This document shows positions 36,301 through 48,086 of a stretch of DNA of 64,000 nt, piece by piece. The stretch is from Smallanthus sonchifolius (taxonomy: Eukaryota > Streptophyta > Magnoliopsida > Asterales > Asteraceae), in the NCBI GenBank assembly GCA_023525975.1, contig CM042034.1, positions 4,037,501 through 4,101,500 of the forward strand, given 5' to 3'. The notes beneath the pieces are model-generated. The model saw only the letters and a list, made by a program, of their open reading frames with translations. It had not been told where the DNA came from and made no database searches. A program made the position numbers and the translations under genes. Every line of letters starts with the position of its first letter. Positions within the stretch are counted from its first letter, which is position 1.

Positions 36301-39300
36301 TGTTAAATAACCGAGTAATTTTCATAAACTGTTCCAACACTTGTAGGGAGTTCAATCCAAACCTGCATAACATAAAAGTGTCGTTTCATAATGGAATGGT
36401 TTATATGATCCAGGAAAACTCGAACTTGTATTCATACTCCGGGCTTGCCTCCAATGATTCCCGATGACATCTCCAATTCCACTTTGTTATCTGCATTGGC
36501 TGGAGTAAAGCTTGTTTATTTTGATGTACGCCTGCCTGAAACTGCTCTACTTTTTGCACATGAGGTAAATCTTAGGTGATTTATGATCTTTTTAATCCTG
36601 TTTGCAATCTAATGTATCAATTTTAGTTCGATCTGTCTATGGAGCCACACTGCCACCTAAGCTGCTGCTTTGAATGTGGTTAAACACTTCATGGCAACAG
36701 AATAGCTTCAGCTATAGGCCATTTGCAGGGTGTTTGGATGTGCTTTTGAAAGTGATTACTATGTGATAACTAATAATTAGAATCAAATAATAATATGTAA
36801 TAAAACTGGTTATAGAAGATAGCGTTTGACTGTGCTTCTGATGTTTGAAGTTGTACAAATGTAACAAATCTGATAATCACATCTTTAAGTGTTTAACTAA
36901 TTATGATTTTGTAAGAAATTAGTTAATAATTTGACGAAAAGGGCATTTTTGTGAAAGAAGAGCGACCCTTAGATAATTAGTTTTGTAGATGTTCACTCTT
37001 TATCCATACATTTAGAGCATATTATTGTGACTTCAAATCTCAAAAATCAAATAACGAGTTCCAAAACACAAATCCAAACACCACTAAGTAATTTCTGTTT
37101 AAATTGAAATGAACCACCCCTGTTCAATTTCACCAGTGCAGGCAAGTCGAAGAAAAATACCTATTCTAGTTGATGCTGAAAGACCAAGGGAAGGACTGGA
37201 TGAGCTTCTAAATTTATCAGATTATGTTGTGTGTTCGGCAAAATTTCCTCAGGCAAGCTGATGATGCTTTCAAATTTCACCTTCTGTAGCTTCCTTCCTA
37301 TATAACTGCAGTTCTGCTCATATTTTTTTTTACCTACAACTGGTTGTCTACGTAGAATATTGCTCACTTTGCATTTACTATCGTTTTTTTCTTTATTATT
37401 GAAAAAAATCTACATGCTTTGAATTTATAAATGGTTAAGTCCCTGAACTGTTTTTTTTGAAAAAACCTTACGTGCTTTCGCTTAATAAGCGGCTGAGTCC
37501 ATAACCGGATAGCAAAAGGTTGTAAAATTAATATTTTTTAACAAGAAAAAGAACCTTCAAGGACTGAATTAATCACAAAAAAGTTTAGAGGGACTTGACC
37601 GTTTTTCAGTGAGAATACATAGGGTTTTTTTCAAAGATAACCTATCTTTTATTCCCTGGTCTGTCTACAATTGTAGCAGATTTTTTTTTATCCTTACTTC
37701 TGTCTGTAGTCAAGTATGGGTTTATTTGTACTATAATTCATTCTGATCATCTGGAAGTTCTAATACCGGGAATTTACTTTTGTATTTTTTTTAATTGTTT
37801 CTATTTTCACTATTTTTTTCAGACATGGACTGGAGCTCCAACGGTTCCAAGTGCACTTGTTTCCATGCTTTTAAGGTTGCCTAAGGTCAAGTTTGTGATT
37901 GTAACTTTGGGTGCAGATGGTTGTATAATGCTTCAGAGAAGCGTGGAAGGTGTGCATGTAATTTATTATATATTTCGTAGCAAACTAGTTTTCATTACAG
38001 TATAACACAGCTTTTGATATAAATTTCACTTCCAGGAGAGAGTGATCACGCTGAAGAAATAGATGCAGATGATTTAGTAGAGAAGTTAAAGTGCCAATCT
38101 GACAGTAGCACAGCTGCCCCATCGTGCGTTTCATCGGTAGTTAAATCATTAACTATTATACTTCCATTTTTATTCTACAAGTTAAAGTATATCACTATAC
38201 TGTGCCTCTCTACTGGGGTCTTGACATATATGCATCTTATATTTATGACCTATTTACTTATGAGTTGGTTGTTTGGGTTGTGTTTTATCTCAAACGGGTC
38301 AAATTTTTAGCTAAAAGAGGAACACGTCACAGGTTGAAAGTCTCCCAACATCTACTATCAATGGATACGGCCTCCTAAATCTATTAATTCGAAGAGTTTG
38401 ATAGTTACTATAATAATAGTTCTTGTAATCATAATTACACATCAGCTATTTATAAGTTTTTTCTAACGGACAAAAAGGTGCTTGTGGGTCAACCCGACTA
38501 AGAAATGACATTTTCAACTCGTTTCCTAACCCGCCCAACTTGCCACTTCTAATCATGATTGTGTAACAATTTTCTTAGTAGACTGAAAATATACAATTGA
38601 AATTCATATTCCATTTGAGATATAATTTTAATAATTATAACTACAACAGCTATGCTAAATTTACTTTGTGCTTCAGGACGTTACAAGTTTGCAGGCGAAG
38701 GGAGTTGGGACCGTGTGTGGAAAGCTATTATTGGGTACAGCTGAAAAGATACCACAGTCAGAGCTCGTCGATACAACAGGTGCTGGGGATGCATTTATAG
38801 GAACTGTCCTGTATGGTGCGTATTTATAACCAAATCTTTTCATCAATTTTTTATTTTCTCAAAGGCTAATTCACTTCATCACAAGTGCATTACCCTTCAA
38901 TAATCACCTCTAGATAACCAGGTAGCTGCAAGTAGATAATAAACTATGGTTTTATGGTAAACCAGCATTATTACAAATAAAAACATTTATGTTAAAATAG
39001 ATAGGAACATTTATGTCAAACACAACCTCATGAAGGATAAGGTTTTAATTTCTAAAAGGTTAAAAGTGCAATTGGATAATGAATGTTAAAGTATGACCCG
39101 GTCAGTGATTTTGTATTAAGTCAAATATTTCAGCTTTTATATTGTAATTAATTTAGCCATAGAATCAGCTTTTAGTTAAATGTAATTGATTGTATCAATC
39201 TCTAGTTTTTAGCTTTTCTCCTTGTATATGTATTCGATCAAATCAGTAATAAGAATTATCTTTGGTTAATCATTTTATATGGTATCAGAGCTTTCAATTC

Positions 39301-42300
39301 TTGGCAAACAAATAGATGCTGAGGACATCACAGACTTCATACTCACCGGTCTAGATCAAACCGCCTACAAGCCGGTCATAGATGCTATTCATGCACGGGA
39401 CACACCCATTTCTTTTCATGAATTACATGAGAAACTTATCAATCATGAGTTATCTCTTGCTCAAACACCTACACCCACCCCAAATCTTCATCAACCAAAT
39501 TCTGTTTTTGCTGCTCATACCCGTTCATCCACCAAACAATGGCCCACTCGTTACACCCCTAACCGTGCAACAGGCATTTTACCTACACCAACTACCAATA
39601 CCACTCGTCCCTTCCTAGGAAAATGTCAATTTTGTTTTAAACAGGGACATTCATTAACCTCTTGTTTTGCATTCAAGAAAGCAAACCCTCAAGTGACATT
39701 CCCACCCCTTCCAAGACAAACATACACCAAACCACAACTACACACCATGGGAGTTTCCTCTACTAGTAGCTCCAATCCTACTTGGCTTTTTGATAGCGGA
39801 GCATCTCATCATATCACCAATGATCTCAATGCCCTATCACTTCACACACCCTATGATGGTACCGATGAACTTGTCATCGGCGATGGTTCGTCTCTTTTTA
39901 TTACTCATGTGTTATTCAATTCTCGAATGTTTCTTTTACTTTGACTAAAGTTCTTTGTGTTCCTTCTATCTCCAAAAACATTATCTCTATTTCTCGATTA
40001 TGTATTGACAATGAAATACTAATCCAATTCTTTTCTTTTAATTTTCTTATCAAGGACTTCCACTCCCGTCAAACTCTGCTCCAAGGAACGTCTAGTCGTG
40101 GGATCTATGAACTTCGTTCTACATCACCACCATTCGCTCTTCACATGCAACTAAATAAGTCTACATTTTGGCATCACCGCCTTGGACATCCGCACTCTCA
40201 AGCTCTACAAACTTTAGCTTCTATCATTCCTACTAGGCCTGTAAATGAACCGAACGTTCATGAACTGTTCGGCAGGAAGTTCGTTTATGTTCTTTCATTT
40301 AATAAATGAACGAACATGAACAAATTTTTTTTGTTCGTTTAACTAAACGAACGAACATGAACACATGTCGTGTTCGTTCATTTATGTTCGTGAACGTTCG
40401 TTCATATATATTCGTTTATTAACGTTCGTTTATGTTCATTTATTTGTGTTCATTTGTTTTTGGATGAATTATGTACATTTGAACCACTAATTTACATGTG
40501 TTTTTTGATAAATTATTAAGTATTAGACTTGTTCATGTGTGTTCATTAATGTTCATTTATGTTCGTTTGTGTTTTTTTATGTTTGTTCGTTTGTGTTCGT
40601 TTATGTTTGTTTAACTTTTTAACGAACGAACATGAACGAACACGAACACTTCTATTTTCTTAATGAACGAACATGAACAAAAAAATGTGTTCGATTATGT
40701 GTTCGTGTTCGGTTAAAATTAAATAAACGAACACGAACACGAACACGCCGATGTTCGTGTTCGTTTACAGGCCTAATTCCTACTATTAAAATTTCAAAAA
40801 ACAATTGTAATTCATGTTGCATTAATAAAAGCCACAAGCTTCCTTTTCATCTCTTCTCTTTCATCTAATTCTCCTTTACATTTAATATTTTTTGATGTTT
40901 GGTCATCCCCCATTACGTCTATTGATGGTTTTAAATATTACATCATATTTGTGGATCATTATACTAAATATATTTGGATTTACCCTTTGAAACACAAATC
41001 CGATTCTCTCAACACTTTCATTCGTTTTCAACGACTAGTTGAAAACTATTTTCAAACCAAAATTAAGCAATTATTTTCCGACAATGGAGGTGAATATATC
41101 AAACTTGCATCTCATCTCTCCTCTTGTGGGATCACTCACCTAACCTCCCCACCTCATACACCCTAGCACAATGGTTATGCCGAAAGACGACATCGTTATA
41201 TAGTCGAAACGGGACTTTCTTTACTTTCCCATGCCAATATTCCATTGAAATTTTGGCCTTTTGCTTTCACTACCGCCACTTATCTAATTAACCGACTTCC
41301 TACCACCACCCTTAACAACCACTCTCCCTACTATCAACTTTTTCAAAAACTTCCAAATTATGAAAAACTAAGAAGCTTTGGTTGCCTAGCCTGTCCTTGG
41401 CTTCGCCCTTATTCAAACCATAAACTTCAATCTCGATCAACACCTTGCATATTTATAGGCTACTCCTCTTCTCAAAGTGCCTATCACCTTCTAGACCCCA
41501 CTACCAACAAAATATATACTTCCCGCCATGTTCGTTTTATAGAAAATGAATTCCCTTATATCACCTTAACCAAAACAAATATCACCCCTACTCCTAATCC
41601 CGATTCTTGGCTTCACATCAACATATTACCCATATCATCATCTACCAACAACTCTTCAATCACTTCCTCTCAAACAGCCCATACTATCCTTACATACTAA
41701 AGGCGAAAACCTTATGTTCACCCCCGAAACAGCACACCAGCTTATAACACCCCCACCTCACCTTCTAATTCAGCTACCACCTCCCCAAACACCCCCAATT
41801 CAGTAGATACATCACCAAACATCCCTCCAAATTCTCCCAACACATCCCCCAACATCTCCACTTCAGCCAATACCACACTACATATAACTTCCACAACCTC
41901 CACTCCCACATCTCACAACCCACCCCAATCCCCACCCCCTCGTCCCATCAGGCAGACCCGCAACCCCAACCCAAAATACCGAGATGATGATTTTATTCTT
42001 TTTCATTCTATCACCCAACCATTTCCCGAACCCTCTAACATCACTCAAGCTCTTAAACAACCTCATTGGCGCCAAGCTATGCAAGAGGAACACGATGCTC
42101 TTCTTCGCAACCAAACTTGGTCTCTTGTTCCACCCGAATCAGCCCCTAACCTTGTTGGTTGCAAATGGGTTTTTCGTACTAAATTTAAACCCGACGGTTC
42201 CGTTGATCGCCTAAAAGCACGTCTCGTTGCCAAGGGGTTTAATCAACGTCCCGGTCTTGATTATATTGAAACTTTTAGTCCCGTAGTCAAACCGGCTTCC

Positions 42301-44994
42301 CTTCGTCTTATTCTTGCACTAACCTCTTCCCATAATTGGTGTTTACGTCAACTTGACATAAATAATGCCTTTTTACAAGGAACTCTCACAAATTCTGTCT
42401 ACATGTCTCAACCTCCCGGTTTCATTGATCCGTTTTTTCCACGCCATGTATGCAAACTCAATAAGGCCATTTATGGTCTCCGCCAAGCATCATGTGCTTG
42501 GTATGATGAACTCAAATCCTTTCTTCTATCGGCACATTTCAAACCCACCATTTCCGACCCATCTCTTTTCGTTTATCATTCCACCACTTCTCCTATCTAT
42601 ATTCTTGTATATGTTGATGATATAATCATCACCGGTCCCGACTCATCCCTCGTTACTTCTCTCATTACCTCACTCTCAACTTGCTTTTCTTTAAAAGATC
42701 TTGGTCCTCTTTCCTATTTTCTTGGTATGGAAGTTCTCCCCCACACTAAAGGTTTGTTTCTTTCCCAAAGTAAATACATTCTTGATCTTCTTGCTAAGGC
42801 TAACATGAGTGATTGTAAACCGACATCCACACCCATGACAACCTCGGTTCATCTCAATACCACTGATGGAACTCCTTTACAAACCCCCACCGATTACCGA
42901 TCTTTTGTAGGAGCATTGCAATACTTATCCCTCACACGTCCGGACGTGTCATTTTCCGTGAACAAACTTTCACAATTCATGCATTGTCCCACAAACATCC
43001 ATTGGGCTTGCTCTAAAACGCCTACTACGGTACTTACATGGTACCCTTCATCATGGTTTATTTTTTCGTCGCAACTCAACATTACAACTCCATGCCTTTA
43101 CTGATGCCGATTGGGCAGGAGATAATCTTGGCTCCAACCCCATCGCTTGGAGTTCTAAACGACAACCCACATTAGCTCGATCATCCACTGAAGCTGAATT
43201 TAGGGCTGTTGCTTCCACAACTACGGAAGTGCAATGGGTCATTTCCTTATTATCAGAACTTGGCTTCAAATCAACAGTCACACCAGCAATTTATTGTGAT
43301 AACCTTAGTGCAACACATTACTCTGCAAACCCGGTTTTTCATTCCCGAATGAAACACCTTGCCCTTGATTTTCATTTTGTTCGGGAAAAAGTTCAAGAAG
43401 GCTCCATTCTTGTTACTCATATTAAAGGTGACGATCAATTAGCGGATGCTCTCACTAAGCCACTACTCAAAGAGCGCTACCACAATCTTCTATCCAAGAT
43501 TGGAATTCTCTCACGGTCGTCCATCTTGCGGGGGCATGTTAAAGTATGACCCGGTCAATGATTTTGTATTAAGTCAAATATTTCAGCTTTTATATTGTAA
43601 TTAATTTAGCCATAGAATCAGCTTTTAGTTAAATGTAATTGATTGTATCAATCCCTAGTTTTTAGCTTTTCTCCTTGTATATGTATTCGTTCAAATCAGT
43701 AATAAGAATTATCTTTGGTTAATCATTTATAATGAAATGAAATTGGATGGTACACAAAATCACTAAGCATCCCAAGCAGCTGATGAAATTGACAACTCTT
43801 ATTGTTCATGTTATTTGTAGGCATCTGCACCAACAAGCCACCAGAGCACATGTTACCTTTTGCAGCTCAAGTGGTGAGTATATTCAAGTTTTTGGTTGTT
43901 AAAATTTTGCAGTTGTCATCAAATTTATCTTAGTTTTGTTTGGGATAATGCTACATATGCCACCCAAATATTAAAATTCTCGTTTAGGCCGTCGAACCAA
44001 TTTTTAACTTTTTTGGGCTTGGTAGTTTAAAAGAGAGAGTAAATATTACTTGATAATATAACCAAGTTTCACAATTATTCATACTAGACTTCTAGGTAAG
44101 GCGCTTTAAACGAAGGTGGGAGTTCAAGCTCCGAAAAACTTGAATATTTATATAAAATTATTTTTTATAACCAAACATATTTTTAATATATGTAAAAATT
44201 ATATTTGACAGTATAACTCATTTCAATTATACATAAAAATTATAGCAAAACTTGACCACAAGTCAATCACCCTTTAGATAAGTTTAAAAATAATAAAACC
44301 AACAATAACATCACTTGAAAGTTTCAATTTCTATATATTACACAATGCTTGAAAAGCTCAAGCCGAGCTCAAGTTTGGCTTGTTATATATTCAAGCTCTT
44401 TTTTGTGCTCGAGCTCGAACTTGATGAAACTTGATTCCAACGAGCTTGAGCCCGAGTTGAGCTTAAGTTGCTCGATAAGAGGTCAACTAATTTGCAGCCC
44501 TACTTAGGTCACTCGGAAGTTTTAGACACTAGTTTAAATTTTGTTTCCATGTGAAGCTATTTTAAAAAAATGTCATGCAAACTGTATTATGGGTTACATA
44601 CACTTGTGCCAGCAGTATAAAAATCGATAATTGTCATACATGGTCAATTATTCTTGCTATGTGCCACGTCATCAATTTCATCAATTGACATACCATGCCT
44701 AGAAGATATCTCTGTGTAATATCAAACTGTATATATAGAGCCCCTATGTTGTACAATCACCTTTATGGTTCAACTACCTAAATGAGGTAAGCTTGATAAT
44801 ATGATTTCCTCCACATGTCCATGTTCTTGAAATAACGGGTGCGTATAGCTTACTTATATTTTGTATAAGACAGGTCATTTCTCATCAGTGTTTTTCGGTA
44901 TGAACGATTACAGGCAGCTATCGCATGTCGAGCTTTAGGAGCTCGTGCTGGTCTTCCACATCTCACAGATCCTCGTTTAGCACCTTTTTCATAG
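33315..44994 (+). CDS. pfkB-family carbohydrate/nucleoside kinase
   Basis: Thirteen coding exons join in phase: 33315-33388, 33492-33543, 33848-33937, 35272-35349, 35492-35566, 36112-36164, 36414-36564, 37142-37252, 37823-37949, 38036-38136, 38677-38815, 43821-43873, 44914-44994. The product is 394 aa. A Ser/Thr/Pro-rich N-terminus (MAATSATLPSFFSFPSR) could be a plastid transit peptide, followed by GFGGVGVDLLATVDAFPNPD, the GGGNAGNALTCAARLG glycine-rich pfkB signature, and DTTGAGDAF at 336-344 with catalytic Asp342. ATP-dependent phosphorylation of a sugar or nucleoside is expected; the substrate is not readable. It resembles the Arabidopsis ketohexokinase-like pfkB group. The donor after exon 8 is GC (CAG|GCAAGC at 37253). 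Intron 11 is 5,005 nt because a Copia element lies in it, and intron 3 holds a hAT MITE. Confidence 0.9.
33953..34439. mobile_element. hAT-type MITE with CGATATCGG motif array
   Basis: Inverted ends CTATGCAGT / ACTGCATAG and a perfect 8-bp duplication CTGTAAAT (33945-33952, 34440-34447) define a 487-bp element in intron 3 of the pfkB gene. Both halves are packed with GATATCGGT/ACCGATATC repeats, densest in the right half. It has no coding capacity. Confidence 0.9.
38240..38555. repeat. GGGTCA-type MITE in intron 10 of the pfkB gene
   Basis: Contains GGTTGTTTGGGTTGTG, CAAACGGGTCAAATT, GGGTCAACCCGACT and an end near CTTGCCACTTCTAA. Matches the copies at 28785 and 50722 in order of motifs. Confidence 0.5.
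39084..39278 (+). repeat. 5' LTR of the Copia element
   Basis: Starts TGTTAAAG and contains TTTAGCTTTTCTCCTTGTAT. The exact 3' boundary is uncertain by a few bases: the conserved text ends AATCA at 39272, but the TSD fits best if the LTR reaches about 39278. Confidence 0.85.
39285..43549 (+). pseudogene. Broken Copia gag-pol
   Basis: The gag frame opens right after the primer-binding site with a mid-gag segment, so the N-terminal gag is missing. Visible parts in order: zinc knuckle CQFCFKQGHSLTSC near 39624, protease DSGASHH near 39793, pre-integrase WHHRLGHPH near 40170, integrase core with DNGGEY near 41083, reverse transcriptase with YVDD near 42610, and RNase H with SSTEAEF near 43182. 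Damage includes a frameshift near 39940, a hAT MITE at 40234-40775, an in-frame TAG at about 41164, a further stop near 41698 and a frameshift near 43010. It cannot encode an intact polyprotein. Confidence 0.88.
40234..40775. mobile_element. hAT-type MITE with GTTCGTT motif array, nested in the Copia element
   Basis: It begins TAGGCCTGTAAATGAAC and ends GTTCGTTTACAGGCCTA, with a perfect 8-bp duplication ATTCCTAC (40226-40233, 40776-40783). The 542-bp body is nearly all GTTCG, GTTCAT and TTCGTTTATG repeats with no coding capacity. It splits the Copia pre-integrase/integrase region, so it arrived after the Copia element. Confidence 0.93.
43537..43730 (+). repeat. 3' LTR of the Copia element
   Basis: Near-identical to the 5' LTR; I count three substitutions (GGTCAATG for GGTCAGTG, ATCCCTAG for ATCTCTAG, TTCGTTC for TTCGATC) and one T indel near the end. 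Confidence 0.88.
44330..44502 (-). repeat. Truncated hAT-like MITE with GAGCTCGAG motif array
   Basis: The right end reads TTTGCAGCCCTA, whose complement TAGGGCTGCAAA resembles the TAGGCCTGTAAA end of the element at 40234. The body repeats AGCTCAAG/GCTCGAGCT. No matching left end is seen. It lies in intron 12 of the pfkB gene. Confidence 0.5.
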
Positions 44995-46223
44995 TAACAA
45001 TTTCACAATTTCCTTTTTATTTCTAGCCCAAATTCTGGTATCTATTTCAATTTATTGTTGATTTAAGTTGCATTGCTGCATATGTAGCTGTGCATAAACA
45101 CTGAGAACTCGAAAAACATGCTAGATCTAATCTTTTTGCCGATGGAAATTGTCTTCAATTGAAACAACATATAAAACATCTACAACATGCTAGCAGCCAT
45201 CAGGGTACCTGCTCAACCGGAGGGATGGCAATTAGTTGGGTTTGGGACAGATTCTGGTAATTAAAGTCTTATAACCAATTGTAAACTGCACCCCGTACTT
45301 GCTTCAATGCCCATCGGGTATCTGATTACTCATTACCCGTAGAGTAGGTGGGTTCACCCTCGAGTATTTGGGTTCCTTGTTCATGAACTTATTTGCTTAA
45401 AAATTACTTGATGGGATTTCCATCACTTGGAACCGAATTTCAAACTCACACCAAAATCGACTTGAAATATCAAGTACACAATTATAGTTATAATAATTTC
45501 ACATTCAATATAATATTCTAATAGCTTTAAAAATACTACATATTTTAAAATTATATTATGTATAAAAATGTCTGGTCTCGATGCGGATAAATGGGTGTAG
45601 GGTATCACCTAGAATCATACCCGTCTAAAACCCATGTAATTTTTTTGTAATTGATCTCATAAATGTTCACTTATCCGAATACCCACTATGGATGTTTCAC
45701 GAGTGGTTTTTTTGTTGGGTTTGGGTTTTCCAGAATACACATTAAGAGTGTACTCGCTCCACCATCATCAGCCGGGTCCTTATCGACCCGTGAATTGTCA
45801 AAACCACCAGTTGTGATACTTGTGCATAGATCAAACATTTCCCAAGTCTACTGCTCGTTCGGGTTAGGAGCCAAACTATCCAAAACTGTTCGGGTCGTGA
45901 CCCGTTCTGCCTGTACTTAGGCATAGAATAAGCATCCGTGGATCTGTGATGGATACTAGAATCGGCCGGAAGGAAGCTGAATGGTTGAAATAGATAATCC
46001 CAATTCGAGAAGGGAAAGATCTCCGGTAACAAAAGTTTATTGATAAAATTACTAGACCAAAAAACAAATGAAAGACAAAACATCCCTATATAACTGCTCC
46101 CCCCGTTCACGTTCAACTCCCCCCACTCAGCAACTAATGTTGAATGGGTCAAATAGAATACCCGTGACCATTTGTAGTTGCTTCATTGGGTCACCCACTT
46201 CTAATTGGGCCTAAGTCCTCTTG
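44995..46223. other. 3' flank of the pfkB gene with degenerate GGGTA/GGGTTTGG repeats
   Basis: The first 150 bases are probable 3' UTR. Bases 45220-45760 carry CCGTAGAGTAGGTGGG, GAGTATTTGGGTTCC and GTGGGTTTGGGT-type text as found in decayed hAT MITEs, without clear ends. Open frames at 45742-46152 on the minus strand have no recognisable domain. Confidence 0.35.
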
Positions 46224-48086
46224 TGTAACACCCTAAATTCGTACACCGATTATTTAAACATTAAACACTCGGAAGCATTCGTCCTAAGAATTTTTATTTT
46301 TATTTTTTTTAATTTTTTTTATAACCCTCGCGTACCGCGAGGGAGTCCCAATCGTGCCTATTCGAGAGCCAGGTCTCTCGCGTACCGCGGGGGACCTAAG
46401 TAAACTTAGTTTGCCCAGTTCCAACACTTAGCCAAATTTTTTAATTTTTCATCATATCAACATGACACAAAAATTTCTAAACACTTGGGTTTTTGTATAA
46501 AACATTCTAGCATTATTCTTTACACAAAAACTACATACTTCATTTAACATTTACATCCCTTTTAAAGGATTTCTAATCACCCCCAAAACACCAAATATGC
46601 TTACGAGAATCCGCCAATCACCATGGACTTGACTTTGACTACATCGGAGCTTTTCCTACATAACATCACATATATCATCATTAGTAATGAAAATAAAACA
46701 TAATAACAAGTAAAATCTACTTGCTTTCACCCATTCACTCATTTGACATGTTTCCACTCAATTAGTCATTAGACTACATATCACTTGCATAACACCTTAC
46801 AAGTTTCATTCTTTTCTTATAACCATCATAATTAACTCATTTTTATTTCCATTATGGCACTTAGGCCATAACTTCATCACCACATTTTCATTATGATACT
46901 AGATCATAACTTCATCACCACATTTCCATTATGATTCTTAGATCATAACTTCATCACCACATTTTCATTATGGTATTTAAACCATAACTTCATATCCACA
47001 TTTTCATTATGGTATTTAGACCATAATCTCATATCCACATTTCCATTATAGCATTACAACTATAACTACATTCATTCACTTGTACATACAAATTCATACA
47101 CATTCATAACACACAACATGGTATGCAAACATAACACATGTATCACCCTTTATCATCAAAACTAAGTAAGTGTAAGAGCATTTACCTTTCGTGTTTGAAG
47201 ATCTCGTTCCCCCTTCAAGATTTGCAATTTGATTACTTAAACATATACACCTAGTTTAGTAATCTATCATACATCAAAATCACATTTGAATTGGGTTCAC
47301 AACCCAATCTTCTATTTCCAACCCAAACTGACCCGTTTGGGTTATTCTCATATCCAAACACCCTCTTTCCACCCAAACTCACCTACTTGAGTTTCATAAC
47401 CATTCCTTAACACTAACTTTTCATTTAATCTTTAACATTAGATTAATTTAGTGTTCTTTCAAGTGTCTAACATCATATAAAAACTTAATCATTCATTAAT
47501 TCATCATCCTATCATCATAACCCAAAACCTCCCAATTATTTACATATGAACCTTAATTTCTCATAATCAAAATCAAAAGGTTCTAAGATGTTATTCACCA
47601 TTCTTTACCTTTAGTTTAGCTAGATTATCAACAATCTAACACTAATTAACAACATGCATCATCAAATTTCGGATTTCTACAAAACCCACCTACTAACTCA
47701 TAATGGTGAAATCAAAAGGATGATTAACACTTACTTGATGCTAGAAGGATGATGTGCAAGTTAACACCTTCACAATTCAAGCTTCAATTGCACGATTTTG
47801 ACTTCAACACCTTTTTCTCTTGAGTGGATCGACTTCTTTCACCAACACAAATGGTGAATTTTGACTTCACCAAGTCAAATATGGCAGATTTATCATATTT
47901 ACAAATCCAGCCCCTCAACTTCCATTTCATCCATTTTCATTCCAAAATTAGTTAAAAACTAATATAACCCCAACACTAACTTGAAACCCACTTGTTTCAA
48001 CTTATTTCTAAAATATTATTTCCACCATTATGTTAATTAGAAATATTTATTTATTTAAAACGAAACCCGAATTTTGGTTCGTTATA
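46224..48086 (+). mobile_element. LTR-like element, copy B
   Basis: It starts TGTAACACCCTAAATTCG and ends ATTTTGGTTCGTTATA, so the outer bases form an imperfect inverted pair (TGTAAC / GTTATA), as in LTRs. The inverted relative at 16599-18345 keeps GTTACA at this end. It has two CTCGCG palindromes (from 46328 and at 46377-46389), a six-hairpin array, and no coding frame. It may be a solo LTR. The five flanking bases on each side (TCTTG, AATCA) do not match, so the TSD is lost or the ends are slightly off. Confidence 0.6.
46852..47065. repeat. Array of six hairpins with changing, paired stems
   Basis: Stems are TTATGGC/GCCATAA (46852-46871), TTATGAT/ATCATAA (46891-46909 and 46929-46948), TTATGGT/ACCATAA (46968-46987 and 47007-47026) and TTATAG/CTATAA (47046-47065). 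Loops are five to eight bases. Spacers repeat CTTCATCACCACATTT or CTCATATCCACATTT. Confidence 0.8.

Larger units (their letters stand above)
39084..43730 (+). mobile_element. Degenerate Ty1/Copia LTR retrotransposon in intron 11 of the pfkB gene
   Basis: Two LTRs of about 190 bp (39084 to about 39278; 43537 to about 43730) start TGTTAAAGTATGACCCGG and differ at about three positions plus an indel. A primer-binding site TGGTATCAGAGC follows the left LTR, and a GCGGGGGCA purine tract precedes the right one. AATGAA flanks both sides (39078-39083, 43731-43736). It is inserted in sense with the gene. Gag-pol order is zinc knuckle, protease, integrase, reverse transcriptase, RNase H, the Copia order. 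Net element length is about 4.1 kb once the nested hAT MITE is removed. Confidence 0.9.

Noticed and set aside
37161..37367. Minus-strand ORF over exon 8 of the pfkB gene
   Set aside because: It is a shadow of a well-supported coding exon.
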